Shown here piece by piece: positions 23,037 through 33,769 of a DNA stretch of 64,000 bases (its first letter is position 1; the number at the start of each line of letters is the position of its first letter). The DNA comes from Mesostigma viride. Its lineage: Eukaryota > Streptophyta > Mesostigmatophyceae > Mesostigmatales > Mesostigmataceae. Both the position numbers and the translations under genes were made by a program. The notes under the pieces are model-generated. The model had not been told where the DNA came from, searched no databases, and saw nothing but the letters and a program-made list of their open reading frames with translations. The stretch spans positions 96,001 to 160,000 of the forward strand of contig RPFO01000178.1 of assembly GCA_009746045.1 (NCBI GenBank). The letters are read 5' to 3'.

Positions 23037-23290
23037 CGCTTCTATGCTAGGAGCGTACCTTTTCTTCTAATTCTACTTTGTTTTCTGTCTAGTAATATTT
23101 CCTTTGCATTTTCTAGGCTCCTATACGTACTCTCAACGTCGTTTTACAGCTCTACCGGTCGGGTTGCCTCCCACATCTTCAGTAACCCTTGTTAACATGC
23201 ACCTTTGGGCTGCTCTCTCTTCGTCACTTCTACTACAAGTAAGTTTTCACACCTCACACACTAGGCCTGTTTGTTTGGTGGGGTATTTGT

Positions 23291-23570
<280 letters not shown>

Positions 23571-23902
23571 CATGAGACTCCGAACTGGAGGGCGAGGGTT
23601 TGAAGCCCGGCATCGAGTCTGGGGAGGATCGAGGGTTCTGGCACCGGGGCCCGGCCTCGTCGGGTGCCGGTTCCTCCACCAGCTGCTGCCAGCGTCTTGT
23701 TTTCTTTTTCTTTTTCTTCTTTTTGTTTTGTTGTTATTCCATGCAGGCGCACCGACATGATTCAGCCGGTGCCCTGTTGTCTGGCGGAAGACGCTGATCA
23801 TCATCGTCGTCCCCAAGATATAGTTTCTTTCTTTTTTTCCATAATTCGCCGGTTTGAACCATTGTTGAGTTTGATGTTGCTGAAGAGCATTTGTCAAATT
23901 CA

Positions 23903-24400
23903 AGTTAGGAATGATAACGAGCGACGTAGTATAACGCTTGAGAGCACAGCTAGGATATGGTTGGCAATGAATTGCTTGCTGATTAGAAAATAGGTTTACC
24001 CTTGATCAGCACATTCCTCTCACTGGCTGCGCCGCCAGTGACCGTTGGGTGCAGAGCGTTGGCCCGGAGGCCGCACGATGACAGGTAGCAGTCTAGTCAC
24101 AGCATCGTGTGATCACAGATCACTCCACTCTGCAATACGTTCCCTATCTAGGATACTCTAGTACCGTCCAATGTCAGGACACTATGTATACTGGGTACTG
24201 ACATCTGTCACGTACCCCAGTACCCAAAGTACCGGACGTACCTATCTAGGGAAACATATGTGACTGGACTAGCCGTCCTATCTGAATAGCCCACGTGGTT
24301 TTATATTCACAGACCAACGTAGGCTTACAAGGCTTATTCATACGTTGTATTCACAATGCCTTAATTGAGACTTAGTCTGCAGCAAAGCATGGAGACTAAC
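23903..24400 (+). mobile_element. Partial copy of the AGTTAG-ended element
   Basis: About 500 bp starting AGTTAGGAATGA. It is the reverse complement, at high similarity, of the right half of the element at 26952-27849, from its AGTTAGGAAAGA end to the shared CAGCAAAGCATGGAG block. Similarity ends at about 24400, so this copy lacks the other half. Together the two make a pair of inverted repeats about 3 kb apart. Confidence 0.75.
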
Positions 24401-24486
24401 CGCATACACACACATGAGCGTGGGCCTCGTTATCTACTATTACAGCCTGACTAATAATGCTACACTACTTCTATATATTGTATATT

Positions 24487-24683
24487 CCCCTAGCTAGCGG
24501 GCAGGGGTTGCTGCATGGGGTGGGGGTCGCCTGCCATGGCTTGTGGTCGACGTAGATGGCCGCCGGCCCCCGGCCGGCCCAGTAAACCGGCTTCTTCCCT
24601 GCTGCCTGGGCGGAGCTGGAGGTAGGTAGGCCATGCATATAGCTCCTGTCGCCGTTGCTGCGCCAGGGTCAAGTCGTCGTCCA
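24487..24683 (-). pseudogene. LINE ORF1 C-terminal fragment
   Basis: The frame starts LDDDLTLAQQRRQELYAWP and, after a frame change, continues KPVYWAGRGPAAIYVDHKPW. This matches the end of the ORF1-like protein at 33,296-33,769 (LDDDLTPAQQQQRRDLWPEY, then KVYWRGGDLMINHKMW). It is a short frameshifted remnant of an L1-type ORF1 C-terminal domain. Confidence 0.65.
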
Positions 24684-24689
24684 GCATGT

Positions 24690-25376
24690 AGGATCGAGGT
24701 CGATCCCTACGAGCCGCTTGCGGCGCTTGAGAAACAGCAGCTAGTCCGCCATGTATTCAAAGCCGTTGAGGAGAAGCGGGGCACTATATTTATATTATTC
24801 CTAGCTTCAATCTTATTATACAACCCTTTTTACTGTTTTGTTCTTTCAATTTTGACCCCGTGCTATCTCTTTCCATCCACGACCCAGTCATGCAGCCCTT
24901 TTGTGTTCACCGTTCTCTCTCCCTAGCTCCATGCAGGTCTTCATACAGACAGCCAGTGACGCAGCGGCTCCGTGGTCTCCGCGCATTTGCTCAGACAACT
25001 ACTCTTGTCCTCACACGACGTTGGACGTCCGCCATGCATCCAGGAATAGTTGTTTCACTTTAAGGTCGACTCGTGCTCCCTTTAGGGTCTGAGTCGCGTG
25101 TCCGGTCCTAGTTCTAGGTATTACAATTGGATCAACTGCATTCGATGCGTTTCCTCACCGGACGCTGCCCATCCGCCATTATAATAGTCTGAGTGGCATG
25201 TCAGCGCGATGACAATAATGCCCAGGCCCCATGGCTCAATGATCGTGGCCATCCGCTTATGCCTTAGTAGACGTCCGTTGAGCCCTGGCACCTCACCTTT
25301 CTTGTACAGCATCATGCAGCTACTATGCTTCAGCCTACCTCTGGTATCATTATGGTTGAATTGCACCCACAGTGAT
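24690..25376. other. Repeat-derived filler, no intact gene
   Basis: No intact coding region is visible. A minus-strand stretch near 25310 reads MMLYKKGEVPG, reminiscent of the LINE RT motif VMLYKKGD, so an RT shred may be present. The 13-mer TTGCACCCACAGT at 25361-25373 immediately precedes the recognisable LINE sequence and recurs at three other places in the window. Confidence 0.4.
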
Positions 25377-28094
25377 GCGCCCCCGCCCCGTGCTGTGGAT
25401 ATATAGTCTGCTGTTCAAGGCTCTCCAAGGTGTCCACGCTGCGCACCCGGATGTCGTGCTCCTCGCCTATATGGACGATATCCATGCCCTTGGCCCGGCC
25501 GACGCTGTAGTTGCTGCCTTGGCTGCCCTTGAAGTGGCCATGGCGGCCATCAACCTTCGGCTCACCCTCCCCAAGTGTGCAGTCTTTTCGCCACAGGGGG
25601 ACAGTCTGCTCTGGCTTCCCCGCGGCTATCTCGGGGGCCTTGGCGCGTGCGCGTGGTTTCTCGTGCCTGGGCGTCCCTGTGGGTGACCCTGACTAGTAAC
25701 ATCGAAGAGGTCGAGCTCTAGGCCACCGCGTGGAACAGCGCACCCATGTCCTCAGGACTCAGTGGGCGCGCCTCATGGACCCGGCCCCAGACCAAAGGGC
25801 TCCTCCTGTGGTTTTGCGCCCACCCGCAGTTGGTTCACTGGCTCCGTGGCGCTCCCCCCCACTTGGTGCGGCTTGCCGCGGAAGGCCACGACGAGCGCAT
25901 TCAGGCCGCCTTGCAGGTGCTCCCGGAGTCCCCGGCCCTAGCCTGCCAGCTCACTCCATGCGCTTGGCCACCCTCCCCTGCCGCATGGGCGGTTGTGGGC
26001 TCACCCGCGCCGCCCGCCTCGCCCCCGCCGCCTTGCTTGGCTCTGTTGCTCAGGCCTGGGCGGAGATCGATGCGCCGGTTGGTCCCCAGTGCCGTCAGCG
26101 CCATTCCCGACTTGGTCATCCCATCCCCCTTCCCCTTTGTGCAGGCTAACAGTGCAGGATTCTTACCTCGGGATACAGCAGGCCTGGCAGCGACCTCGTC
26201 CGCCCCGCCCAGGCCGTCCACCGTCGCCTGCCCCGGGGCACGCCCGGCGTGTCCATGCTGTCGTCACGGTCCTAGTGTCTTCCCTGCCTGCGCCGTTCAT
26301 GAATAACAACAAAAGACCTATGGGGGTATACTACACGGTGCCGACTGGATGGGTCTGCATGAGAGCTCTAACGATCAGGGGAAGGCTTGGCTTCACTCCG
26401 TTTCCCTTGAGGGGAACGCATGGGGTCCGCATTCCTGAGCGCCCTCAGTCCCCATGAGCCCTTTGTTCACGCTGGTTCCGGCCCTTTACTACGCCATCGC
26501 TCTCCGCCACCAGCTGTTTGCCCCGCAACCTCCCATCACAGCGGGTGCGTCCTGCGGCAGCCTGCGGGCTTGCTCTCGATACTACTGGGACGCACTACAT
26601 CGCGTGCATGGGTGGTCAGCAGAACCAGAACTGGTTCCTCTATCTCCGTACCGCTCTCCTCCGGGTGGTGTGTGCCATGGTTTGGTCGGTGTTTCCCCAC
26701 TCCACCATCAAGTGCGAGGACGCGGATGGGGCCGCCCTCTACTCACCCAACCACCACCCCGACATTACCGTGCTAATGACTACGATGGGCAGGGTTGCCA
26801 CCTGCTCATCGATCTCTCCGTGGCTCGGCCGCTCACGCTCCGCTCACTCTCCGTGGCTCCGGTCGCCACATCCTCTGTGGATGCCGGCGCTGCTGCCGCT
26901 GTGGCTGAGCGCGACAAGTTTGCCTCCTACGGCAATGTGGGGCCCCACCGGAGTTAGTTAGGTTAATATTGTGCGGAAACCTTTTTGCCACTTGGGCTTC
27001 TCAGGTTCCGCACAATATTACCAGCGATAACCACTCGCTGGTACACTCAAGTTCACGCCGTAAAATTCAACACATTTGCTGTGGGGTGTGAGTGCTGACT
27101 AGCTCAGATTTCTATCCATTTGAAGCTTGAGGGCACAAGCCTTGTATCCACTTTATTTAATGTGTGCTCCACTACCTGGCCAAACCAGCCAGCTGTGTAC
27201 ACCTTATTTAATGTGCAATCCAACACCTGGCCAGAACAGCCAGCTGTAACCAACCTGGCTCAACCAGCCATGTCTCTTTTGTACCCCTAATCAACTTAAA
27301 AACAATAACAATAATGTTGGGGGTGCAGACCTGCATAAGAAATAAAGAATAAAACAATACTGGAGTTAGCCTCCATGCTTTGCTGAAGACTAAGTCTCAA
27401 AGGCATTGTGAATACAACGTATGAATAAGCCTTGTAAACCTACGTTGGTATGTGAATATAAATACCACGTGGGCTATGCAGATAGGAATGCTAGTCGAGT
27501 CGCATACGTTTCCCTAGATAGGTACTTTGGGTACTGGGGTACGTGACAGATGTCAGTACCCAGTATATGTAGTGTCCTGTCACTGGACGGTACTAGAGTA
27601 TCCTAGATAGGGACCGTACTGCAGCGTGCATTGATCTGTGATCACACGATGCAGTGACTAGACTGCTACCTGTCATCGTGCGGCCTCGGGCCAACGGTCT
27701 GCACCCAACGGTCACTGGCGGCGCGGCCAGTGCAAGAGCAACGTTGATAAAGGGTAAACCTATTTTCTAATGAACGAAGCAATTCATTGCACACAGCTCT
27801 CAGTGCTCTCAAGCATTATACCGACGTCGTTCATTTCTCTTTCCTAACTACCGGGTCATCCCCTTTGTCCTTGAGGAGTTCGGGGCCATGGGCCCCAAGA
27901 CAGCGGAGTTTTTCCACGAGTGCTGCCAGCGCCGTGAAGACCGCCTCGACCTCGAGGGTCAGACCGCCCCGTGGTCTGCCCGCACGTGGTCCTCGTATAG
28001 GCGGCAGCGCCTGTCACTCGCCCTCACTCGCGCTGTGGCTGATGTGTTATTCCGCCGCACCCGGGCCGACTTTGTCGCGACCCATGCGGTCTAG
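25377..28094 (+). pseudogene. Broken YMDD-type retroelement polyprotein
   Basis: The coding part of the LINE above. The first frame is open 25372-25686 and contains the catalytic YMDD. Homology then moves between frames (ARGFSCLGVPVG near 25660; the cysteine/histidine-rich region after 26,480 around LRHQLFAPQPPITAGASCGS; the DYDGQG region near 26,780). The final exon-like block after the inserted element is intact to its stop. At least three frame changes plus an 898-bp insertion make it a pseudogene. Confidence 0.7.
26952..27849 (-). mobile_element. 898-bp AGTTAG...CTAACT element with 5-bp target duplication
   Basis: It interrupts the LINE between the codons for VGPHR and VIPFVLEE. The target duplication is ACCGG (26947-26951 and 27850-27854), and removing the insert plus one ACCGG restores the frame. 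Its ends are AGTTAG and CTAACT. A strong hairpin (TAATATTGTGCGGAA against its complement, 26964-27020) lies near the left end. No coding capacity was seen. A 5-bp duplication fits a solo LTR or some cut-and-paste families, but the termini are not TG...CA, so I leave the class open. An inverted partial copy is at 23903-24400. Confidence 0.75.
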
Positions 28095-28516
28095 ATCCCT
28101 CCCAGGCCTGCATCGTGGGCCGGCCGCGATGTTGCTGCGTGCCGTAATTTTGTGATGTTGTTAGTTGTACGTTGTGCAGCTGGCGTGATCCTTGGTGGAT
28201 GTCCGTGTCAGATTCCTATTAATTTCTTCAGGGTTCTTCTTCTTTTCCGGGTTTTCCTTCTGTTGCATGCCCCTCTCACCTTCGTAATTTATCATTCTCA
28301 ATGAATATTATTGTATAGTCTGAGCGCTCCGTGGCCTGTCCAATGATGCACCAACTAGTAGCTGGTGACCGACTTGCGCTGGTGGCTGTGAGAGCAGCTT
28401 AATTTAGGGCGCCGGCCCTCCCTCCTTCTCATTGTGTACAGGGGTGGAAGGGTCCTCTACTTAACCCAATGTATTGGCACCCACGTGACACCGGTCACGT
28501 GATAATTAATTAATTA

Positions 28517-29236
28517 GGTATTACTATCAGACCGGTACGGGGTGCATCATCTGGCCATTCTCGTCTCTTGAATAACTTAGTATTACTGGCACTGTTGGCA
28601 CGACTAAATGGGCAAATGTGGCATGCAGCCAGTGTGACAAAGCCATTGCCGAATCAGTGATTACTTGTTGCTCTTATTAATTGGCATTTAAAAATCGAAT
28701 AAATAGGAGTTTTACAGGCCGCATGGCCACTCAGAGTGCATGTACAGGGGATATATACATTTCAGTCGCCCGATCATAATAATATAGAGAGCAAGCTTTC
28801 GGCCCCCAGTGACAGTGTTGCATGGAGCTGGTTGGTCAAAGGGATAACATCCTGTCATCTGACCCCAAATGACACTATATACAAGCATTGATGCACTAAA
28901 AGCTAGCCTGTCGCACTCACAGCAGCCTCACCGGGCCGTTCATTGTCTGGAAGTACTAAGGTGCTGGCAGCCCCTATACTAGGCGCAACTTCTGTCAGCA
29001 TTTCAGGATCATACAACATTGCAATAATGTAAGCCAGGAGAGGGGTGTGTCGATGCACATGCAATGTTGCCAACATGAATGTACGTGTTGGCCAGGCGAT
29101 CGTGCACATGCCGCCCACACAGAAACCAGTGTATGTATATGTAAAAAGCGATGCCCATGATTCTGACACCTGTACAGAATCCAGCCTGACGAAAAATATG
29201 GGCCCATGTCGTGATAAATACTTTGGAGCCGCCAGC
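28517..29236. other. Intergenic, probable 3' side of the CHI-fold gene
   Basis: No gene is recognised. An 88-codon frame at 28903-29169 (-) has no motif. This stretch lies downstream of the stop of the minus-strand CHI-fold gene and could include its 3' UTR. Confidence 0.45.
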
Positions 29237-30802
29237 TTACGCCTGCACCTGCACCATCGATAGCCTGTCGCGCTGGGACGCCCGTGTGTGCTCCTGCATC
29301 AGCCGCGACATGCGCTCCCCGATTTGCTGCTTAGCCTTCTGGGCAACTGGCTGATGGCCCACATACAAGTCCATCATCGCACTGGCCAGATTTGAGCACA
29401 CAATGGACCCATATGACTGACCGTCCACCTCCGTGGTCAGCTGGCCACCCTCGCGCCGGAATGTGATGGTGGTACCGTACTCAACACCCTCATCCTTGGC
29501 AAAATAAGCCATGAAAGCACGCAAGGACTCCCCGTCAGCATTGCTGCCCAACCTGGCCAGCCGGTTGCGCAGCGACTTCTCAAATGCGGCGCGCACGTCG
29601 GACATCTTTAGCCGGCGGAACACGACCACCAGCCGCACGGTCATGTTGATGTCCTGGCGCCGCACAATCTCTGAGAAGAACCCCTCATCATGCCGCAACT
29701 GGCGATTGCAAAGGGAACAACAGATAAAGCAAGAGGGCAGCGATCACAAAGCCATGAGTACCATCCATGCATATGTATGGCGAGAATAGAAGCCGACGAC
29801 CATTGTTAACCGCTTAGTATTAGATAATACTACGTACTCTAATGGATTGACACAAATGATTATTAATATTAGTTAATATATGTGTGAAAGAAACTAGATA
29901 TTTGTGTAACGTAAGATCAGAAAGAAAGATATTAACATCTTATGATTCAGTTAAATTTATTTATGAAAGTAGATTTATAGATATACTAGCTACTGCAGTT
30001 AAAAATATTCAAGCGAGGATTAAATATTGTACAAGCTAGTGTGTTGCTTATACTAGTAAGCCTCGACAAATATGTGTATATATATACCTTTTCTGGCGGG
30101 ATATGCGCGTACTTGCTGCCCAGCCGGGTAGCAAGGTGGTCAGGAGAGACGTAAACGCCGAAGGCGTAGATGTTGATCTTTTTAATGCCGATGATGCTGA
30201 AGTCCCGGACACCGGTTCCTGCCAAAACCTGCCGGCCGCTGTCAGTACCATTATTGCATTGCAAGTAGCGGGGGAAGGACAGGCCCGTCGCCTTCTCGAG
30301 CTCCGAGGCAGCCTGCAAGTCGGCTGGATTCGGGTACTTCACATTACTTTGATCCGCGCCACTCGTTTCCCTGGCGGCGCTGGCGACATATATTGTGTAT
30401 GTACAGGTCAAGAAAAATCAAAATGGATCATATCAATATGATATATATTTATAGGCAAAGTGTCGTCAGCTAATATATATCGGGCACTATACTACTTATG
30501 GGTACTTTATTATATTCCTATACTGGCGAAGGCTTTAGGCTGTAACCAGAAAATGCAAGCAGGATGACTATGATCTGTCGACGGATAATATTGCGTACGT
30601 GTTAAATCATCGGACTCTGATCGATCCGGCCGGCGTGCATGATCAACAAATATTATAATTACAGACGTTTTCAGGTACAGATAATTAAGCGCCGATTGTA
30701 TATGTTAAATATTAATGATATTATATCTATAAGCTATTGCAATTCGGTGCCAGTAACATGTACATATACGTTTTCACTTTGGCGTACGTAGTACCTGGCC
30801 AT
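29237..30802 (-). CDS. Chalcone-isomerase-fold protein (CHI-like / fatty-acid-binding type)
   Basis: Two exons are secure: 30370-30088 and 29698-29237 (stop at 29239-29237), phase 0 at the GT-AG junction. They encode QVLAGTGVRDFSIIGIKKI, NIYAFGVYVSPDHLATRLGS, then GFFSEIVRRQDINMTVRLVV, SDVRAAFEKSLRNRLARLG, KDEGVEYGTTITFRREGGQL and VDGQSYGSIVCSNLASAMMD. The order GTGVR, then (I)YAFG(V)Y, then RLV..F....V..AF...L..RL, then G..G..V.S..L..A is that of the chalcone-isomerase fold, including fatty-acid-binding FAPs and non-catalytic CHI-like proteins. A plausible first exon is only 8 nt (ATGGCCAG, 30802-30795), which would join in frame to GGAAACG at 30370 and give 250 aa. I infer this from phase and splice sites alone. 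I cannot say whether it is an isomerase; lipid binding or a CHIL role are alternatives. It lies head to head with the gene at 31492. Confidence 0.75.
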
Positions 30803-31491
30803 GTTTAATTTGCCGACGACGTCGCCGACGTTGAAGAACAGCTTGCGTATATATCGACGCAGGTCGGCTTAATTGGCAAGCGAGTCTGCAAACTGCAGGC
30901 GTGCGCGCGGGGAGACGAGCAACGTTGATACCATCGGAATCCATATCCTGCCACTTTATATAGCAGGACGTTTGCCACATGGCGCCTGGCGGGCATGAAT
31001 CATCACCAGCTGACGGGCTGGCAAACCATGAATCCACTGGAGTTCACACGTGGTGCGTTCATTACAGGCGCTCCGACGTGGTGGACCGCGTCACCGCGAT
31101 GCTTACGTGGTGCGCTTTGAGCTTTGGCCCGCGGCGCCGCGCCGGTCGATGATTGCAGTGCATTGCCGAGTTTTAAATTTCAGATTTACGCAGTTTTGAG
31201 AGTCGTCGACGAAGGCAGGTCGAAGCTCGCGACTAGTAGTAGCAGAGGGCGCAGGTGCTCGACAACTGATAAGAATATCAATGGTTATGAGCATCATCCC
31301 TGCCATCTTGATGTGTGTAGGATAAGTGCCAGCAGTTCATGAAACTGGCCAAGTGTGCGATGAACGTGTAGAATTGGTTATTGCTTCCCGCCGAAGGAAG
31401 ACGGATCCTGTTTTTTTTTTTTCCTTTTGGATCATAGCCAAGTATTCAGGTAACTGTTCCATATACATTTCGAAATATTAAACCCGTTTAC
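30803..31491. promoter_or_regulatory. Shared upstream region of two divergent genes
   Basis: About 690 bp separates the proposed start of the minus-strand CHI-fold gene from the plus-strand gene at 31492. Any promoters for both should lie here. I see no clear TATA box; a poly-T run lies at 31408-31421. The frame at 30774-31037 (-) has no motif. The assignment as promoter is positional only. Confidence 0.35.
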
Positions 31492-31848
31492 ATGGAAAGA
31501 GGGATGCCAGCTGCAAGCAGCTGCATCGATTTGACTGTCGACGATACACCTGCGCCTGAGAAGCGAAAACAGACCGTGCAGGCCGCAGCAAAGCCCAAGA
31601 AGGTCGCTAAAAAGAGCTTGCCGCACGCGTTGATCTGGGTCCCACACTGCGGCCCCTCGCGATCCGGCTCCTGGGGCAACATGCGCGTCATCGGCGTGTT
31701 CTCTACCAAAGAACGGGCAGAAGCGAAAAAGGCCGAGCTCATGCAGCGGTACGACAACTGCGGCCACGGCGACATTTTGGTCGGCGGCACGTGGGAGGAC
31801 GAGATCGACCTGGTTATCAAGCCCTGCGAGCTTTTCATTGATGCCTAG
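31492..31848 (+). CDS. Small conserved-looking protein, function unknown (118 aa)
   Basis: Uninterrupted frame of 118 codons plus stop. The N-terminal 45 residues are basic and low complexity (KRKQTVQAAAKPKKVAKK), which could act as a nuclear localisation signal. The C-terminal 70 residues look like a compact domain: SGSWGNMRVIGVFSTKERAE, KAELMQRYDNCGHGDILVGG, TWEDEIDLVIKPCELF. The pattern 'GVFST.E.AEA..AEL...Y' followed by 'GDI.VG..W.DEIDLV' resembles small single-domain proteins of unknown function in algae and other protists, but I cannot attach a family name. A downstream Met (codon 5) is an alternative start. AATAAA occurs just after the stop (31851-31856). Base composition resembles the neighbouring host genes. 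Confidence 0.7.
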   Translation: MERGMPAASSCIDLTVDDTPAPEKRKQTVQAAAKPKKVAKKSLPHALIWVPHCGPSRSGSWGNMRVIGVFSTKERAEAKKAELMQRYDNCGHGDILVGGTWEDEIDLVIKPCELFIDA

Positions 31849-31856
31849 TAAATAAA

Positions 31857-32526
31857 AACGAGAAGCGGAAAATAACGTTAAACACTTTTTTCGTGCCTTG
31901 GAAATGGCGCAAGGCTGCCTGGGAGTATGATGCAATCGGGCCTGCTGCTGCTGCAGAGATTGGCTGACGATGAGATATTGGGGTCCAAGTGTTTCCCTTC
32001 CCATTGCCTCAAAGTAAAATCACGCTCTTTCAGAGAGGGTCCTGCAGGATGGTCCCAGGAAAAACAATTCCAACGATACCCCAATTAAACCAAGACCAAA
32101 CGGCATCTGCAAGACGTGTGCACAGAGACTGTTTTGAATGCACCATTTCTACCATGATGCGTACTAAGGGTCCTCCTGATGAACAGGTCAGGCTTGAGGC
32201 GGAGAATAACGATGTGCAATTTAAGCCAAGACAAGAACAGCAAGAAACAATAATGACCGCAACAAGGAACCATGTGAGGGAGGCCATGTGTGGAATGGAG
32301 TGTGGTAGGTGAAAATAGTTTTGTAGGAGCTGCATAGGTGCTGCTATGACAGGTTTAGTGACTGTTGTAGAAGGTATGAATATGGGTTTTATTCTATTAG
32401 CGCTACAACAGAACATAATGGTCAATGTAGTTATGTTGATATCTGGATTAGCAATTTGTTCTGGTGTTTGATGTGCAATACAAATACCAGTTGTGTTTTT
32501 AATAAAAAGATTTTGCAAATAATTAA
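31857..32526. other. A/T-rich interval before the tRNA
   Basis: No gene is recognised. From about 32,330 the sequence becomes clearly A/T-rich and continues so into the organelle-type tRNA-Cys, which suggests a piece of organellar DNA inserted in the nucleus. A minus-strand frame (32,518-32,030) has no motif I know. Confidence 0.4.
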
Positions 32527-32597
32527 GGTGGCACCCAGATTCGAACTGGGGGATAAAAGATTTGCAATCTTCTGCCTTACCACTTGGCTATACCGCC
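32527..32597 (-). tRNA. trnC-GCA: tRNA-Cys (GCA), organelle type
   Basis: Read on the minus strand: acceptor GGCGGTA pairs with TGCCACC (one C-A mismatch at 3-70 and one T-G pair), D arm GCCAAGTGGTAAGGC, anticodon stem GAAGA/TCTTT with loop TTGCAAA (anticodon GCA), and T arm CCCAG-TTCGAAT-CTGGG. The D arm and T arm closely resemble plastid/mitochondrial trnC and not cytosolic tRNA-Cys. There is no encoded CCA. The acceptor mismatch suggests a decaying nuclear copy of organellar DNA, although a functional gene is not excluded. Confidence 0.85.
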
Positions 32598-32661
32598 GCG
32601 GCGCCGCCATAAAGATTTTTTCTATTTACTGTCTCACGGCGTTCTGAACCCAGCTCACGTA

Positions 32662-32696
<35 letters not shown>

Positions 32697-32792
32697 GTAC
32701 ATTTACAAATTTGGACTCAGGGCCAGGTCAGGACTCAGTAAGTACATGCGTGAGGCCTTAAGCATGCTCCAGGCATGCCAAGGACCACATTA

Positions 32793-33121
32793 CAGTCATT
32801 CCCGCGTTATAAGTTACGATTATTAAGGTTACGTTCCCGCATTAAGTTACGAGGCCAAGTTTTTGGCGGTGTAAACCTCAGCGCCCACCTTTCCGTAAAT
32901 TTCTGGTCGGAAAAATGGACTTCGGGCGACTTCGATGCTGCAGCTGGATCGGGCTTGACGAGAGCTGTCGATTGCTGTATAGAAGTCCGTCAGAGGAGGA
33001 GGGGGTGGGCTGCTAGCCTAATTCTCCGCTAAGGCTACCTACCCTCATTAAGTTACGTTCCCGCGTTAAGTTGCGACACCCAGATTTTGGCGGCGATCGT
33101 AACTTAACGTGGGAATGACTG
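32793..33121. mobile_element. 329-bp MITE with TA target duplication
   Basis: It is flanked by TA (32791-32792 and 33122-33123). The ends are inverted repeats of about 28 bp, CAGTCATTCCCGCGTTATAA on the left against CAGTCATTCCCACGTTAAG on the right. Subterminal blocks (TTCCCGC(A/G)TTAAGTT and TTTTGGCGG) occur in both halves. TA duplication with CAGT termini fits a Tc1/mariner-related non-autonomous element. No coding capacity. Confidence 0.8.
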
Positions 33122-33295
33122 TACCAGTTTACTAACACATAGAATATACGGTATGTAGGTTTGATATCATGCCGCACCTGTGTGCCCATCAAATTGGGAT
33201 GTAATCATCATCCGAGCTGTCGCCCCTTGACCATAGGGGAGGATGTGGTTGTGGTTTTTTTCTTTTCTTTCTTTATGATTTTGATAATTGCGAAT

Positions 33296-33769
33296 TTTCA
33301 GCTATCAACAATCGTTCCCGGGATCGTTATCCCTCCCAACTGCGTGTTTATCCCTCCCTGCGAGTGCCGAGTGGTGCTACGTCGCTTCCCCCAGAAGCCA
33401 GGTGAGACGTCAACCTCCCTTGCTGACGAGATCAAGAAACAGCTTCTTACCCTCATGGGCCTGGTAGGTGAGGTAGAACTGCGTGGGTGCCACCGCCTTC
33501 CCCACTCACGGGACAAGGCGGCCACCCCACCAGTCCTGCTCACCTTCCTCTCCCCTGAGGATAAGCAGCGGTTCCTCTCTCGTCGCAAGCGGTTGCACGA
33601 CCTCACCTGGACGCTGGATGACGACCTAACCCCCGCTCAGCAACAGCAGCGACGCGACCTGTGGCCGGAATACCTCCGCCATAAGCAGGACCCCCAGAAG
33701 CCCAAGGTGTACTGGAGGGGCGGGGACCTGATGATCAACCACAAGATGTGGACGCCCCCAGCGGGCTAG
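33296..33769 (+). pseudogene. L1-type ORF1-like protein (RNA-binding)
   Basis: The frame is open from 33161 to 33769; the element-like part starts near 33296. It reads CECRVVLRRFPQKPGE, then ADEIKKQLLTLMGLVGEVEL, PVLLTFLSPEDKQRFLSRRK and TWTLDDDLTPAQQQQRRDLW, ending near WTPPAG. The RRM-like strand pattern followed by the 'LDDDLTPAQ...R..LWP' segment is that of L1-type ORF1 proteins, which coat LINE RNA. There is no obvious N-terminal coiled coil or proper start, so it may be 5' truncated. Coding looks intact from 33,296 to the stop. Confidence 0.6.

Larger units (their letters stand above)
25377..28516 (+). mobile_element. LINE with YMDD reverse transcriptase, split by a later insertion
   Basis: 5'-truncated non-LTR element: an RT palm (VVLLAYMDDIHALGP near 25457, then NLRLTLPKCAVFSP), a degenerate middle, then DYDGQGCHLLIDLSVARPL and KFASYGNVGPHR at 26957. 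After the insert at 26952-27849 it continues VIPFVLEEFGAMGPKTAEFF to a stop at 28092-28094. The 3' UTR ends with the hairpin CACGTGAC-ACCG-GTCACGTG (28482-28501) and an ATTAATT tail to about 28516. There are many frameshifts, so it is inactive. A related 3' end lies at 35,114-35,290. Confidence 0.78.
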
